DNA from: CAVORB01 sp963698495
GTDB lineage: Bacteria > Pseudomonadota > Gammaproteobacteria > Chromatiales > Chromatiaceae
Reading direction: 5' to 3'
NCBI GenBank assembly: GCA_963698495.1
Contig: CAVORB010000001.1
Location: 1 to 64,000, forward strand
Length of the DNA stretch: 64,000 nucleotides
The notes below the pieces were generated by a model that ran no database searches, was not told where the DNA came from, and was given only the letters and a program-made list of their open reading frames with translations. The position numbers and the translations under genes are program-made. Position 1 is the first letter of the stretch. Each line of letters begins with the position of its first letter. Shown here in pieces: positions 35,544 through 44,306 of this stretch.

Positions 35544-37163
35544 GCGACCAGTATCCAGTGCCCGCAGCAGGAGGCTGTAGAGCTCGTGCATATCGCCCAA
35601 GGCGGGGCGCTTCGGCGTCAACCCCGGGGCGAATCCCGCCGCGGCCAGACGGTCGAGGATCTCCGTCCGACCGGTGATCAGGTGCACCGGCACCTCGCGG
35701 CTTGCCCCCTCGCCGCTCACGCTGGCGGCGGGCTGGTGATCGCCGAGCACGATCAGGATAAGGTCCGCCTGCGCCCGCAGGCGGAGATAGCCCGCGAGAT
35801 ACGAGAAGGCGTAGGCGAGCGCATCGGCATAGGAGGCGCCGAGGTCCAGCCAGTCCGGCGTCTTGGTTACCGCGCGAGCCAACACCTCGCCGTCGTAGGG
35901 ATCGGAGCCGAGCAGGCGAGGCCAATCCGGTTGGTAGGGCGGCGTCGGGCGGAACGGCAAGTGGGTGCTGATGGTGGGAAACACGACGAACCGCGGGGGA
36001 CCCTCACCGGAGGCCAGCTCCAGCGCGTCCAGGCGGGCCAGGGCGAACTGGTCGGGGATGCGCCACCAGCCGAAGCCGGGCCCACGGTAGTCCAGCGACT
36101 TGGCGCCCAGGATCGCGTGAAAGCCGTAGAACCTGCCCTCTGGCCAGTCCATTCGCAGACCCGGCATCACGGCCACCGCCCGATGGCCGAATCGGCTGAA
36201 GCGATGCACCAGGGTGTCGCGCTCCTGCGTCAACAAGAGCTTGTAGCTGGGGTTGTCGTCGACCTCGATCCCGGAAAGCAGGCTCGCATGCGCCAGCCAG
36301 GACGCACCGCCAAAGGTCGGGGAACGCACGAACGCCGAGACCGCCCCGCGCCCGGTGTCCGCGGCGGCCGCCTCGAGTGATGCGCGCGCCGGATCGATCA
36401 CCGGGGCGAGATCGGCGCGATCGTACGCCGTGGCCCCGTATGACTCGAGGAACAGGACCACGACGTGCGCCCCGCGCGCCATCCCGAGGTCCGATGTTAC
36501 CGCCGGGGAATCCGGCAGTTGGCGAGCGGCGCCGTTATGCGCCAGAGCGTCCACGAGGAAGGCAGTCTGGGCGGCATAGGTCTGGGTGACGGGCTTGGCG
36601 TACTTGATGTGGGCGCGCAGGGGTCCGCCGAGCGACCCGGCGAGATAGAGCGCAGCTACGCCACCCGCGACTGCTCCCATGACGCGCCTGGGCCTCGACT
36701 CGGACAACCCCAGTCGGACTCGTCCCAAGGCCCAGAGGATCAGCGCAAAAACCAGGCCGAGCAGGAGTATCAGCCCCAGGGCGGCCCCGGCGACCAGCCA
36801 GGGGGGAGCGACCTCGACCAACATGGCGGCGACCTTCGGCAGGTGCTGGGCGTCCCAGTAAAGATTGACCGTCCGCCCATAGAGCGCCGGCGCCGTCACC
36901 TCGGCGTAGCGTCCGATCGCAAGCAGCGTGAGCACGATCGCCAGCACGACCATCAGGCCGCGGCCGGGCGCTCCCCTGAGCTCGGTCCAGACGACGAGGC
37001 CCAGGATCAACAGGGCGATCTCGACCGAGAACTCGTGGCGGTCCTCGATCCAGGGGGTCGGCCAGACGTTGTGGAAGGAAAGCGCGAGGTTCAGCAGGTA
37101 GAGAGCCGCGGCCAGCAACAGCCAGCTCACCCAGTGGGAACGCTCCATGCTGCGCCAGGCCAC
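35433..37163 (-). CDS. Membrane sulfatase-fold protein, LtaS/phosphoethanolamine-transferase-like (576 aa)
   Basis: Five N-terminal membrane segments (about residues 12-30, 45-60, 70-85, 118-145, 160-180) precede a periplasmic alkaline-phosphatase-fold domain: GAHVVVLFLESYGATAYD, FGGASWLAHASLLSG (Ser rather than the common Thr at the nucleophile region), and the metal ligands in LILIVLGDHQPAA. These enzymes transfer phospho-alcohol groups from lipids to envelope polymers. Start GTG 37163, eight bases after the YceI stop, with AGGG upstream; ATG 37148 is possible. The last of three genes with a CDP-alcohol phosphatidyltransferase and YceI. The extreme C-terminus, overlapping FkbM, is Gly/Ala/Pro-rich and unlike the family. 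Confidence 0.82.
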   Translation of the reverse strand: MAWRSMERSHWVSWLLLAAALYLLNLALSFHNVWPTPWIEDRHEFSVEIALLILGLVVWTELRGAPGRGLMVVLAIVLTLLAIGRYAEVTAPALYGRTVNLYWDAQHLPKVAAMLVEVAPPWLVAGAALGLILLLGLVFALILWALGRVRLGLSESRPRRVMGAVAGGVAALYLAGSLGGPLRAHIKYAKPVTQTYAAQTAFLVDALAHNGAARQLPDSPAVTSDLGMARGAHVVVLFLESYGATAYDRADLAPVIDPARASLEAAAADTGRGAVSAFVRSPTFGGASWLAHASLLSGIEVDDNPSYKLLLTQERDTLVHRFSRFGHRAVAVMPGLRMDWPEGRFYGFHAILGAKSLDYRGPGFGWWRIPDQFALARLDALELASGEGPPRFVVFPTISTHLPFRPTPPYQPDWPRLLGSDPYDGEVLARAVTKTPDWLDLGASYADALAYAFSYLAGYLRLRAQADLILIVLGDHQPAASVSGEGASREVPVHLITGRTEILDRLAAAGFAPGLTPKRPALGDMHELYSLLLRALDTGRSDVTGFDTPGVDVAGTTAQSGALHQAAHPVGVDPVR

Positions 37164-37170
37164 GGTTGCC

Positions 37171-37809
37171 CTACTCGCGCCGAGCCTCGAACTCGACGAT
37201 CAGCTCCACCTCATCGCCCACCCAGCCGTTGTCCACGCTGTAGGTCATGCCGAAGGCGCTGCGCTTGAAGCTGCCGCGCGCCGACACCCCCATTACCCAG
37301 GGCTTGCCCCCGAGGAGACCGCCACCGAAGGGGTACTCGCCGCTCTTGTTCCAGGTCGCCTGGAGCGTCACCGGCTGCTTCTTGCCGAGAAGCTCGAGAT
37401 CGCCATCGATCAGGTATTCGCGCTCCCCCGCTCGGCGCGCGCCGGCGGCGGTGAAGGTCATCTGCGGAAACTCGGCGCTGTTCAGGAAGTCGGCGCTCTT
37501 CAGGTGCTCATCCCGCTTCTGATGGTTCGTGAACACACTGGCCGTATCCACGATCACCCGCAGGTCCGAGAGCTCCCCGGTCTCCTCGTCGAAGACGTAG
37601 CTCCCTTCAGCCTTGCGGAACATGCCGAGCACCTTGCTGTAGCCGACATGGTCGACGAGAAATCCAATGCTGAGGTGGTCGGGATCGATCTCGTATCGGG
37701 CTGGCTGGGCCTGCAGCGGGAAGGCGACCGCATAGAGCACAAGCAGCGTCACAGCGGCGACACCGACGGGACGGTGCCGGCGAGGAGGCAGATCGGACGC
37801 GTTCGTCAT
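37171..37809 (-). CDS. YceI-family periplasmic lipid-binding protein (212 aa)
   Basis: A signal peptide (hydrophobic core near residues 17-32, ending LQAQP) leads into the YceI lipocalin-like barrel: YEIDPDHLSIGFLVDHVGYSKVLGMF, DEHLKSADFLNSAEFP, GDLELLGKKQPVTLQ, AFGMTYSVDN. Family members bind polyisoprenoids or other amphiphiles in the periplasm. GGAG lies before the ATG at 37809, which overlaps the upstream stop (ATGA), so it is coupled to the phosphatidyltransferase. In context it may carry a lipid intermediate between the two membrane enzymes. Confidence 0.9.
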   Translation of the reverse strand: MTNASDLPPRRHRPVGVAAVTLLVLYAVAFPLQAQPARYEIDPDHLSIGFLVDHVGYSKVLGMFRKAEGSYVFDEETGELSDLRVIVDTASVFTNHQKRDEHLKSADFLNSAEFPQMTFTAAGARRAGEREYLIDGDLELLGKKQPVTLQATWNKSGEYPFGGGLLGGKPWVMGVSARGSFKRSAFGMTYSVDNGWVGDEVELIVEFEARRE

Positions 37810-38642
37810 GGCAGTTCTCCGGTAGCGAGGGGATGACCCGCACGGCGGGCGAGCCAAAGGGTATCGACGGCGAAAGAGTAGCAGAGGACGAGAAGACCCG
37901 CGCCGGCGAACATCGCGCTCCAGCTGACTGAAAACACCGGCATCAGCGCCAGGACAAGGCTCAGCACCTGGATCACGCAGACCGCCTGTCTGCGCCGGCT
38001 GGGCGGCAACGGCCGGCGCATCGCGGACCACGCCATGCCCGCGGCCACGAAGGCATAGCGCAGGAGACCGGCGGCGAGCACCCAGGCGCCCGCCCGGTCC
38101 AGAGACCAGACCAGCAACGCCAGGACCATCACGAGCAGGGCGTCGATCTCCATGTCGAATCGCGCGCCGAACGGGCTGACCCAGCCGCCGCGCCGCGCGA
38201 GCCAGCCATCGACGCCGTCCAGTGCCTCGGCCAGCATGGCAAGGGCGCAGGCCGTCCAGAGTACGGCGGCAGAGCCGCCCTCGCCAATCAGACCGAAAAT
38301 CAATGCCGTCAACACGGCGCGCAGGAGGGTGACCTGGCTCGCCGGTCCCAGGCGCCGATGTGGCTCGTGTGCCGGCAGAAGCAGCACCAACAGGACAAGG
38401 ACCACCGCGAATCCCATGAGCACCTTGTGCAGGTAATGGTCACCGAGTGAAAGGCCCTGAGCGAGGCCGGTGGCGCCCACGAGGAGAAGCGCCAACGCCG
38501 CGCCTGCGTTCGCCGCGGCGCTCCGCCGCAAGGGCGCGCGCAACGGCATGGGCGGAACGACGACCGGGGCCCGGCGTTCCAGTGAAGCGACGTTGCGCTG
38601 GCCAGGCGCATTCCCGCGCCGGGCGTTAGAATGACGGTACAT
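37806..38642 (-). CDS. CDP-alcohol phosphatidyltransferase family protein (278 aa)
   Basis: A polytopic membrane protein with the full catalytic signature: DGVDGWLAR, then eight residues, G, three residues, D, three residues, D (GARFDMEID), about residues 140-165. It should move a phosphatidyl or phospho group from a CDP-activated donor to an alcohol. The N-terminal ~35 residues are basic and variable. The start at 38642 is chosen because the open frame beyond it overlaps the divergent MDR gene. The 41 bp between the two start codons must hold both promoters. Confidence 0.85.
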   Translation of the reverse strand: MYRHSNARRGNAPGQRNVASLERRAPVVVPPMPLRAPLRRSAAANAGAALALLLVGATGLAQGLSLGDHYLHKVLMGFAVVLVLLVLLLPAHEPHRRLGPASQVTLLRAVLTALIFGLIGEGGSAAVLWTACALAMLAEALDGVDGWLARRGGWVSPFGARFDMEIDALLVMVLALLVWSLDRAGAWVLAAGLLRYAFVAAGMAWSAMRRPLPPSRRRQAVCVIQVLSLVLALMPVFSVSWSAMFAGAGLLVLCYSFAVDTLWLARRAGHPLATGELP

Positions 38643-38683
38643 CAGGTTTCCGCTTTCCGAAGTCTCACACCGCTCACAAGCCA

Positions 38684-39667
38684 GTGCCCTACCGCCGCCA
38701 GACCGCCTCCGCCTTTTGGGTGACCGCTCCCGGTCGCGGCGAGATCCGGGACCAAAACCTTCCCGAGCGCACTGAATCGGAGGTTCTGGTCCGCACACTC
38801 TACACCGCCGTCAGCCGCGGCACGGAGTCCCTCATCTACCTCGGCCAGGTGCCCGAGAGCGAATGGCGCCGCATGCGCTGCCCCTTCCAGGAAGGTGATC
38901 TCCCCGGGCCCGTGAAGTACGGCTACACCAACGTGGGCATCGTTGAGGAAGGCCCCCGCGAGCTCGCGGGCCGTGCCGTGTTCTGTCTTTTTCCTCACCA
39001 GAGTCGGTACGTGGTACCAGCGACATCGGTTCACCCGCTGCCGCGCGGCGTACCACCGGGCAGGGCCGTGCTGGCCGCCAACCTGGAGACCGCGGTCAAC
39101 GGGCTCTGGGACGCCGGCCCGCGGCTCGGTGAGCGTGTCGCCGTGGTCGGCGGAGGTACCCTCGGTTGCCTGGTCGCCTGGCTCGCCGGGCGCATTCCGG
39201 GCTGCGAGGTCGAGCTCATCGACGTCAATCCGCGGCGCGCCACGATCGCGGCGGCGCTCGGAGTCGCCTTCCGCGTCCCGGACGCGGCGGCCGAGGAGGC
39301 CGATCTCGTGATCCACGTCAGTGGTTCTCCCGCCGGGCTCCACACTGCCTTGCGGCTCGCTGCCTTCGAGGCCCGGGTCGTGGAGATGAGCTGGTTCGGC
39401 GACCGGATCGTCCCGCTCGCACTCGGCGAGGGCTTCCACCGCCAAAGGCTGACCCTGACCTCGTCCCAGGTCGGCACGGTCGCCGCGCCGATGCGCGCGC
39501 GTTGGGACAGCCGACGCCGCATGGCGCTGGCCCTCTCGCTGCTTTCCGCGCCCGAGCTCGACCTCCTGATCACCGGAGAGGACGCGTTCCAGGACCTGCC
39601 CGAAGTCCTGGAACGCCTGTCAACCGACCCTGGCGACGCCCTCTGCCACCGCATCAAGTACACCTGA
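38684..39667 (+). CDS. MDR-superfamily dehydrogenase without zinc ligands (327 aa)
   Basis: A medium-chain dehydrogenase/reductase: the GroES-like N-terminal half has TAVSRGTESLIYLG, where classical alcohol dehydrogenases carry the catalytic-zinc Cys, so zinc catalysis is unlikely. The Rossmann half has VAVVGGGTLGCLVAW and ELIDVNPRRA. The pattern recalls BchC-type or sugar/pterin-associated MDR enzymes. GTG start at 38684. It precedes the PTPS-like gene by 21 bp and almost certainly shares its transcript; substrate unknown. Confidence 0.85.
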   Translation: MPYRRQTASAFWVTAPGRGEIRDQNLPERTESEVLVRTLYTAVSRGTESLIYLGQVPESEWRRMRCPFQEGDLPGPVKYGYTNVGIVEEGPRELAGRAVFCLFPHQSRYVVPATSVHPLPRGVPPGRAVLAANLETAVNGLWDAGPRLGERVAVVGGGTLGCLVAWLAGRIPGCEVELIDVNPRRATIAAALGVAFRVPDAAAEEADLVIHVSGSPAGLHTALRLAAFEARVVEMSWFGDRIVPLALGEGFHRQRLTLTSSQVGTVAAPMRARWDSRRRMALALSLLSAPELDLLITGEDAFQDLPEVLERLSTDPGDALCHRIKYT

Positions 39668-39688
39668 TCACCACCCGAAAGGAGCGCC

Positions 39689-40093
39689 ATGTTTACTGTC
39701 TGCGTTCGCGACCACATGATGATCGCCCACAGCTTTCGCGGCGACGTATTCGGACCCGCCCAGGGCTTGCACGGGGCCACCTACGTGGTGGACTTGGAGG
39801 TGCGCCGCAGGGAGCTCGACGCCGACGGCGTGGTCGTGGATATCGGCCGACTCAACGAGGTCCTGCACTCGGTGCTGTCGGAGCTCAACTACCGCAACCT
39901 CGACCAGGAGTCCGCGTTCACCGGATTCAACACCACCACCGAGTTCCTGTCGAAGGTGGTCTTCGAGCGCGTCGCGGAACGCATTCGCGCCGGCGAGCTG
40001 GGTCACAACGCCATTGGTCTGGCCGGGATGCGGGTCTCGCTGCACGAATCGGATCGGGCCTGGGCCTCCTACGAAGGCGACCTCACGCTCTAG
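39689..40093 (+). CDS. 6-pyruvoyl-tetrahydropterin-synthase-like protein with altered active site (134 aa)
   Basis: AAAGGAG precedes the ATG. The T-fold sequence is clear: MMIAHSFRGDVFG, LHGATYVVDLEV, VVDIGRLNEVL, LNYRNLDQ, NTTTEFLSKVVFERV and LHESDRAWASYEG. In QueD/PTPS the motif is CxxxHGH, giving the catalytic Cys and the second and third zinc His. Here it is AQGLHGA, so Cys and one His are both Ala. The first zinc His (AHSF) and the Glu (HES) stay. So ordinary PTPS or carboxytetrahydropterin chemistry is doubtful, though a pterin-like ligand remains plausible. I recall a conserved subfamily with this change. Confidence 0.85.
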   Translation: MFTVCVRDHMMIAHSFRGDVFGPAQGLHGATYVVDLEVRRRELDADGVVVDIGRLNEVLHSVLSELNYRNLDQESAFTGFNTTTEFLSKVVFERVAERIRAGELGHNAIGLAGMRVSLHESDRAWASYEGDLTL

Positions 40094-40836
40094 CGCCTGT
40101 TGTCGCTCACTTTATCTCACCGGATTTTCTCAGAATAATCCGCGCCGACTTTGCCGGATTTGTCCATCGCGGTTGCGTGTGCCTGCGGGCCAGACGGTCT
40201 CGGTCGGTTCACGCGGCCCTGAGGGCAGCAACCGGCCAGGAAGAGACCTTCCCGCCTCCTTCGCCATCGCCCGCAATATCCTCATTGCGGACATCCTCTG
40301 TCAGTGGAACCCCAGAAGGACCACGACCCACTGCGGACCTTAAGCGATTGCTTATGGACGGTGTGAGGAGTCGTTACGCCGTCCCGAGCAGCGGGGCGGC
40401 AGAAACGGCTGTTCCCGACCCACAACAGACATCGGATCTGCGAACAACGACGACGGCAGCCGATGTAACGGCGGACCTTGCGCGAGTCACCTTCTGTCCA
40501 TCATTGATGTCTCCAAGCGCGACCGCGCGCGGACCGCCCGCCCGGGACGATGCTCCCGAGCCGACGCCGGACTGCAACCTGCTCGGCCAGCCCGCGCCCG
40601 ACGTCGAGTTTGATTAGCGCGTCTCCTGGTAGCCGCCTTCTTCTGCCACAGAGGGTGCCGCCGCCCCTGATCTCACACCTGCCCGCTGCGCCTCAAATCT
40701 CCTCCCAAACCCCCGCCGAAGCGCGGTCCGACACCTCAGAGAGGTCGGCACGGCTCTCGGTTGAGCCTTGACCAGCCCTCTGGACCTCGCAAGCCTCTCA
40801 GCCTGACGCCGCCTTCGGGCTCGCAGAGGTGCTTGA
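40094..40836. other. Gene-free stretch after the PTPS-like gene
   Basis: No frame here looks like a protein. The sequence is low in recognisable signals; short recurrences such as TGCGGACCTT (about 40333) and GGCGGACCTTGCG (about 40470) also appear near 44133 and may be decayed interspersed noncoding repeats. No terminator hairpin with a U-tract was found. Confidence 0.4.
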
Positions 40837-41494
40837 ATTTCCTATCGCTTCGCGGACTGCAGCAAGCAGCGTTCCAGGTGGGCCTACGGGGCGGTGCTCA
40901 TCCTGAGGCGGTACTACAAATCGCTCCTGGGTCTGGAGCCCTCCAGGCTCACGGCGGGGCAACGCTATCACTACCTCGCCGGCTGGCTCCCCTGGCTCGC
41001 CGACGGGTTCAATCTGCTGTTCAATTTCGCGGCCCTGGCCTGGTCCACCGGCATGGTGCTGGATCCGCCTGATTTCACCCCGCCCATCATCAACATCGCG
41101 GCCATCCCCCTCGCTCTCTTTGCCTTCAAGGTCGTCAAGAGCTTCTTCCTCTACCAGCGCCGGGTCTCTGCCTCCCTGCGACAGAGCCTCGCGGCGGGAA
41201 TCGCGGGACTCGCCCTGTCCCACACCATCGCCCGCGCCGTTTGGACCGGATTCGCCACCCGCGACCTGGGGGTTCTTCCGCTCCCCGAAGCTGGGGGAGG
41301 CCCCCGCCCTGGTCCGCGGCCTCTCCGCCGCGAGGGAAGAGCTCCTCTTCCTGATCGCCCTATGGCTGGCCGCCGCCCTCGTGCTCATACGCGAGGATGC
41401 CTACATGCTCCACGTCCGGTTCTGGGCGGCGGGCCTCTTGGTGCAGTCCTTGCCCTATCTGGCGACGGTTCTGGTATCCCTGATCAGCGCGTGA
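40837..41494 (+). pseudogene. C-terminal fragment of a processive GT2 glycosyltransferase
   Basis: The frame opens after a TGA at 40834 and reads RFADCSKQRSRWAYGAVLIL, containing the QxxRW motif of cellulose-synthase-like GT2 enzymes. The family's C-terminal membrane helices follow (LPWLADGFNLLFNFAALAW, PLALFAFKVVKSFFLY, GLALSHTIARAVWTG). One extra base near 41263 shifts the frame; WGFFRSPKLGEAP to LVSLISA continues in the next. The entire catalytic N-terminal domain is missing. It is a genuine remnant. Confidence 0.8.
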
Positions 41495-41870
41495 CGCGGA
41501 CTCCCCGCCGGCCTGGTGGGCACCGTGGAGGAGATCCGGGGCAAGGTCGGCGGGGCCTGAGCGCCTGCCGGGACGATCTGCACCGGGACGAGATCGGTCG
41601 ACGGCCGCGGTTCCGATAGAGGGGCGCGCAAGATCCCATGGGTCCTTCGGACGATTCCTACAACACGGCTCAGTAAGAGCGGCTACCGTTAGCCCATCGG
41701 AGGGGTGGATGCCGGTCCCGGGGGAGGAGATCGGTTTGGGGTATGGGAACCCACCTCGCCCGTGCGGCGCACCCTTCGGATGCCGCTCGTCACGGTCGTC
41801 GTCGGAAATCCACGAGCGCGGACCCTGGCGAGCCCTCGATTCACGACCGAACCACGTCAGGAGAACGTCA
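41495..41870. other. Gene-free stretch between GT2 remnant and peroxidase
   Basis: Open frames exist but are Arg/Pro/Gly-rich with no family resemblance. No promoter that I can defend; GGAG at about 41860 belongs to the peroxidase gene. Confidence 0.4.
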
Positions 41871-42789
41871 ATGTCAGGTTGCCCAGTCCATCATCACGGT
41901 GTGTCCAAGGCCCGCGGCTGCTCCCATGTCGCCGCGTCCAGCTTCAGCAGGCTGTTTCCGGATCTCCCCGGGGTCGAGTTCAGCGAGGAAGAGGCGGCCA
42001 TCCTCGGCGGTCCCGGCGGGTTGATGCACGACTACGACGGGACCTCCGGGGATTCCGATATCCCCGCGGGCTACATCTTTTTCGCCCAGTTCATCGATCA
42101 CGACATAACTCTGGACACGACCTCCAACATCCGGGACTCGGCCCGGGACGCCAAGAAGGTCGCCGAGCTGCCCAACATCCGCTCCGTCAGCCTGGATCTC
42201 GACTGTGTCTACGGTTTCGGTCCGGAGGGCAGTCCGCACATCTATGATCCCACGGTCCCCGGCGCCATCGCGATCCACCCCAACGGCCACGATCTCGCCC
42301 GCTCCCCCGGCGGCACCGCCCTCATCGGCGATCCCCGGAACGACGAGAACATCTTCGTCTCCCAAATGCAGCTGATGTTTCACCGCTTCCACAACAAGCT
42401 GCTAAAGGACCGGTTCCCCCACTTCGAGGACGCGCAGAGGGAGACCCGCTATCACTACCAGTGGCTGGTGCTGTTCGACCTCCTCAAGCGCCTGTGCGAC
42501 CCGGAGGTCTACGCCTTCGCGGCGCACCAGCTGCTCTCGGGCAAGAAGTATCCCCTCTGCTACGGACCCGACAAGTGCGGCAAGATGACCATGCCGGTGG
42601 AGTTCTCGGTCGCCGCGTACCGGGTCGGACACACCATGGTGCGATCCCACTACGCGGCGAATGCGGACAACCAAGAGATCGCGCTCTTCGACGAGCGCTT
42701 CGGGACCCTCGGCTTCAGTGCCCTCCCCGAGGATCTGGAGGTCGACTGGAGCTATCTGCTGCCGGTCAGCAAGTGCATCAGGCCGCGGA
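41871..42789 (+). pseudogene. Heme peroxidase family gene, truncated at the 3' side
   Basis: Starts MSGCPVHHHGVSKARGC with GGAG before the ATG. It carries the animal-type heme-peroxidase core: IFFAQFIDHDITLD (distal His), FVSQMQLMFHRFHNKLL, and AYRVGHTMVRSHY (proximal His). After WSYLLPVSKCI the family similarity stops. The frame then runs on to 43496 in Arg/Ser/Pro-rich sequence that is not peroxidase, so the last ~200 residues of the usual ~500 are lost. Heme binding might survive, but a folded enzyme is unlikely. Confidence 0.75.
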
Positions 42790-43200
42790 GCACACTCCGG
42801 GATCCCGTCGGGAAAGAAGCCGCAAGCTCCAGCCGAGATATGCCGGGGAACATAGCCTCGAACCGGTCAGGAAGAACGTCACGCAGGGGATACGGTGACC
42901 TTGCCCAAGGCATGCACGAACGGCAACCTCCCCCGTCACTCCGGGCGAATCTTCATGTATCAGCGGCGTCGTCAGGGCTAGGCTTGCACTCCTGGAAGAC
43001 ACGCGGGTCGCGCCGATCGGCGGCTCGGCGTCGGCGCTCGGCGCGCAAGGAGGATAGCCACCTCCGTGGGGAGTCGTTCCGTAGTCCTCCGCCCCAGGGT
43101 TCAGTCGACCGAGATGCCGCTCCACGGGCTCGCCGCCGTAGCCAAGTACGTGCACCGGAGCGGTCGAGCCGCGACTCAACCAGCGATCCGCGCCGGACAT
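42790..43200. other. Scrambled sequence between gene fragments
   Basis: Neither strand gives a recognisable protein. A long minus-strand frame (42778-43596) crosses it but is antisense to two recognisable plus-strand fragments and has no family look. This is probably recombination filler from the events that truncated the peroxidase. Confidence 0.4.
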
Positions 43201-43480
43201 GGCCGTCGGTGCGCGTGGGAGCTCTATTGCGAGTTCGTATCGCGTGTCGCCGTCGTAGGGAAGGACGACGACAATGGCAACCTCGTGTTCACCGGAGAGG
43301 TACTCGCGGAAAGCCTGGGGAGCATGTACGAGTTCTTCGGCGAGGCTCGCCTCCTGATGCGCCGTTGTCCCATCGGCAGGCTCGGCGGCGCCCAGGACCG
43401 AAACTTCCACCTGGGATTCTTCATCGCGGGCTTGCTGGAAGTGGTGATAAGGCCCTTCCTCGAGAAATGGCTGGTAACTG
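43201..43480 (+). pseudogene. Fragment of a conserved hypothetical gene fused to the IS91 remnant
   Basis: The frame reads CAWELYCEFVSRVAVVGKDD, FTGEVLAESLGSMYEFFGEA, LMRRCPIGRL and HLGFFIAGLLEVVIRPFLEKW. I recall this as a conserved gammaproteobacterial protein of unknown role. Neither its start nor its end is present: after FLEKW the frame passes straight into IS91-type sequence. Plausibly the 5' part of a gene cut by the element. Confidence 0.5.
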
Positions 43481-43489
43481 GAGCGCGAG

Positions 43490-43924
43490 CGATTAGCGCC
43501 TTGCTGCACATCCTGCTGCGCGTCATCGAGGCCCATCTGCGCCAGGGCAGCGGCACCAGCTCGCAGGCCCGCTTCGGGGCGGTGAGCTTCATCCACCGCT
43601 TCGGTGCTCCCTCAACCGCCATGTTCATTACCACTACTGCGTCGTCGACCGGTTATTCGAGCCGGTCGAAGAGGCCACCGATGTTCCCGAAGCTGGCCGC
43701 TTCCCTGCGGCGGGACTGACGCCAGAGGCCGTCGCCGCCATCGCGGAGCAGGCGTGCGTACGGGTGCTGAACCGGTTTGCCCGCAGTGTGCTGATCTGAT
43801 CGCGCTCGACGTTGCGCGCAACACACTGGCTCGGGAAAACGGCGGGCTCGTCCTCGACGCCCCGGTCTGTGCCATCGCGCAAAATCGTGCCGGCTTGGAA
43901 CACCTGATGTGCGACAGTGCTTGA
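43490..43924 (+). mobile_element. IS91-family transposase remnant
   Basis: LLHILLRVIEAHLRQGSGTS, ARFGAVSFIHRFGA, then after a one-base loss LNRHVHYHYCVVD, GRFPAAGLTPEAVAAIAEQA and RVLNRFARSVLI with a stop. A further frame adds LARENGGLVLDAPVCAI and AGLEHLMCD. HVHYH is the His motif of the Y2 rolling-circle transposase. Both catalytic-Tyr and N-terminal zinc parts are missing, so it is dead. It marks the site where the biosynthetic neighbourhood was disrupted. Confidence 0.75.
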
Positions 43925-44306
43925 CCATGCGACGTCCGCTTCGTCGACTATTGCCGCCGATCTAAGTGGAGATCGCGATGTCTCTTAATGGCCGGCTCCG
44001 GCCCTTCGCCACCCGGACGACTCGGTGATCGCTCGGGCAGATGTTAGTCCCGATCGCTGCTGCAGGTCGATGTCCGCTTCCTGCGGTACTGGCCACGCCC
44101 TCATCGCGCCGATCGCTGACCGCAATCGCCACATTGCGGACCTTGCGGGTTGATGCCCGACCGTCCCCAGTGGGTCGATTCCGGACTTTGCCGCCACCTC
44201 TCATGCGGTGGGGTAGTGTGGGATAGCTTGCCGGTGGTGAGGCGTGCGAATCCTAAAAGTTTGTGACGAAATACACTTAGAAACAACAGCGCCTATCGCT
44301 GCCGCC
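43925..44306. other. Gene-free stretch before the GT4 gene
   Basis: No supported frame. ATTGCGGACCTTGCGGG near 44133 resembles bits at 40094-40836. It should hold the promoter of the GT4-methyltransferase pair; I cannot point to it. Confidence 0.35.

Noticed and set aside
42778..43596. 272-codon minus-strand frame in the scar region
   Set aside because: Antisense to recognisable plus-strand fragments (conserved hypothetical and IS91); no family resemblance.
40330..44150. Short recurrences like TGCGGACCTT in two gene-free stretches
   Set aside because: Too short and degenerate to define a repeat family from this window; a genome-wide count would be needed.
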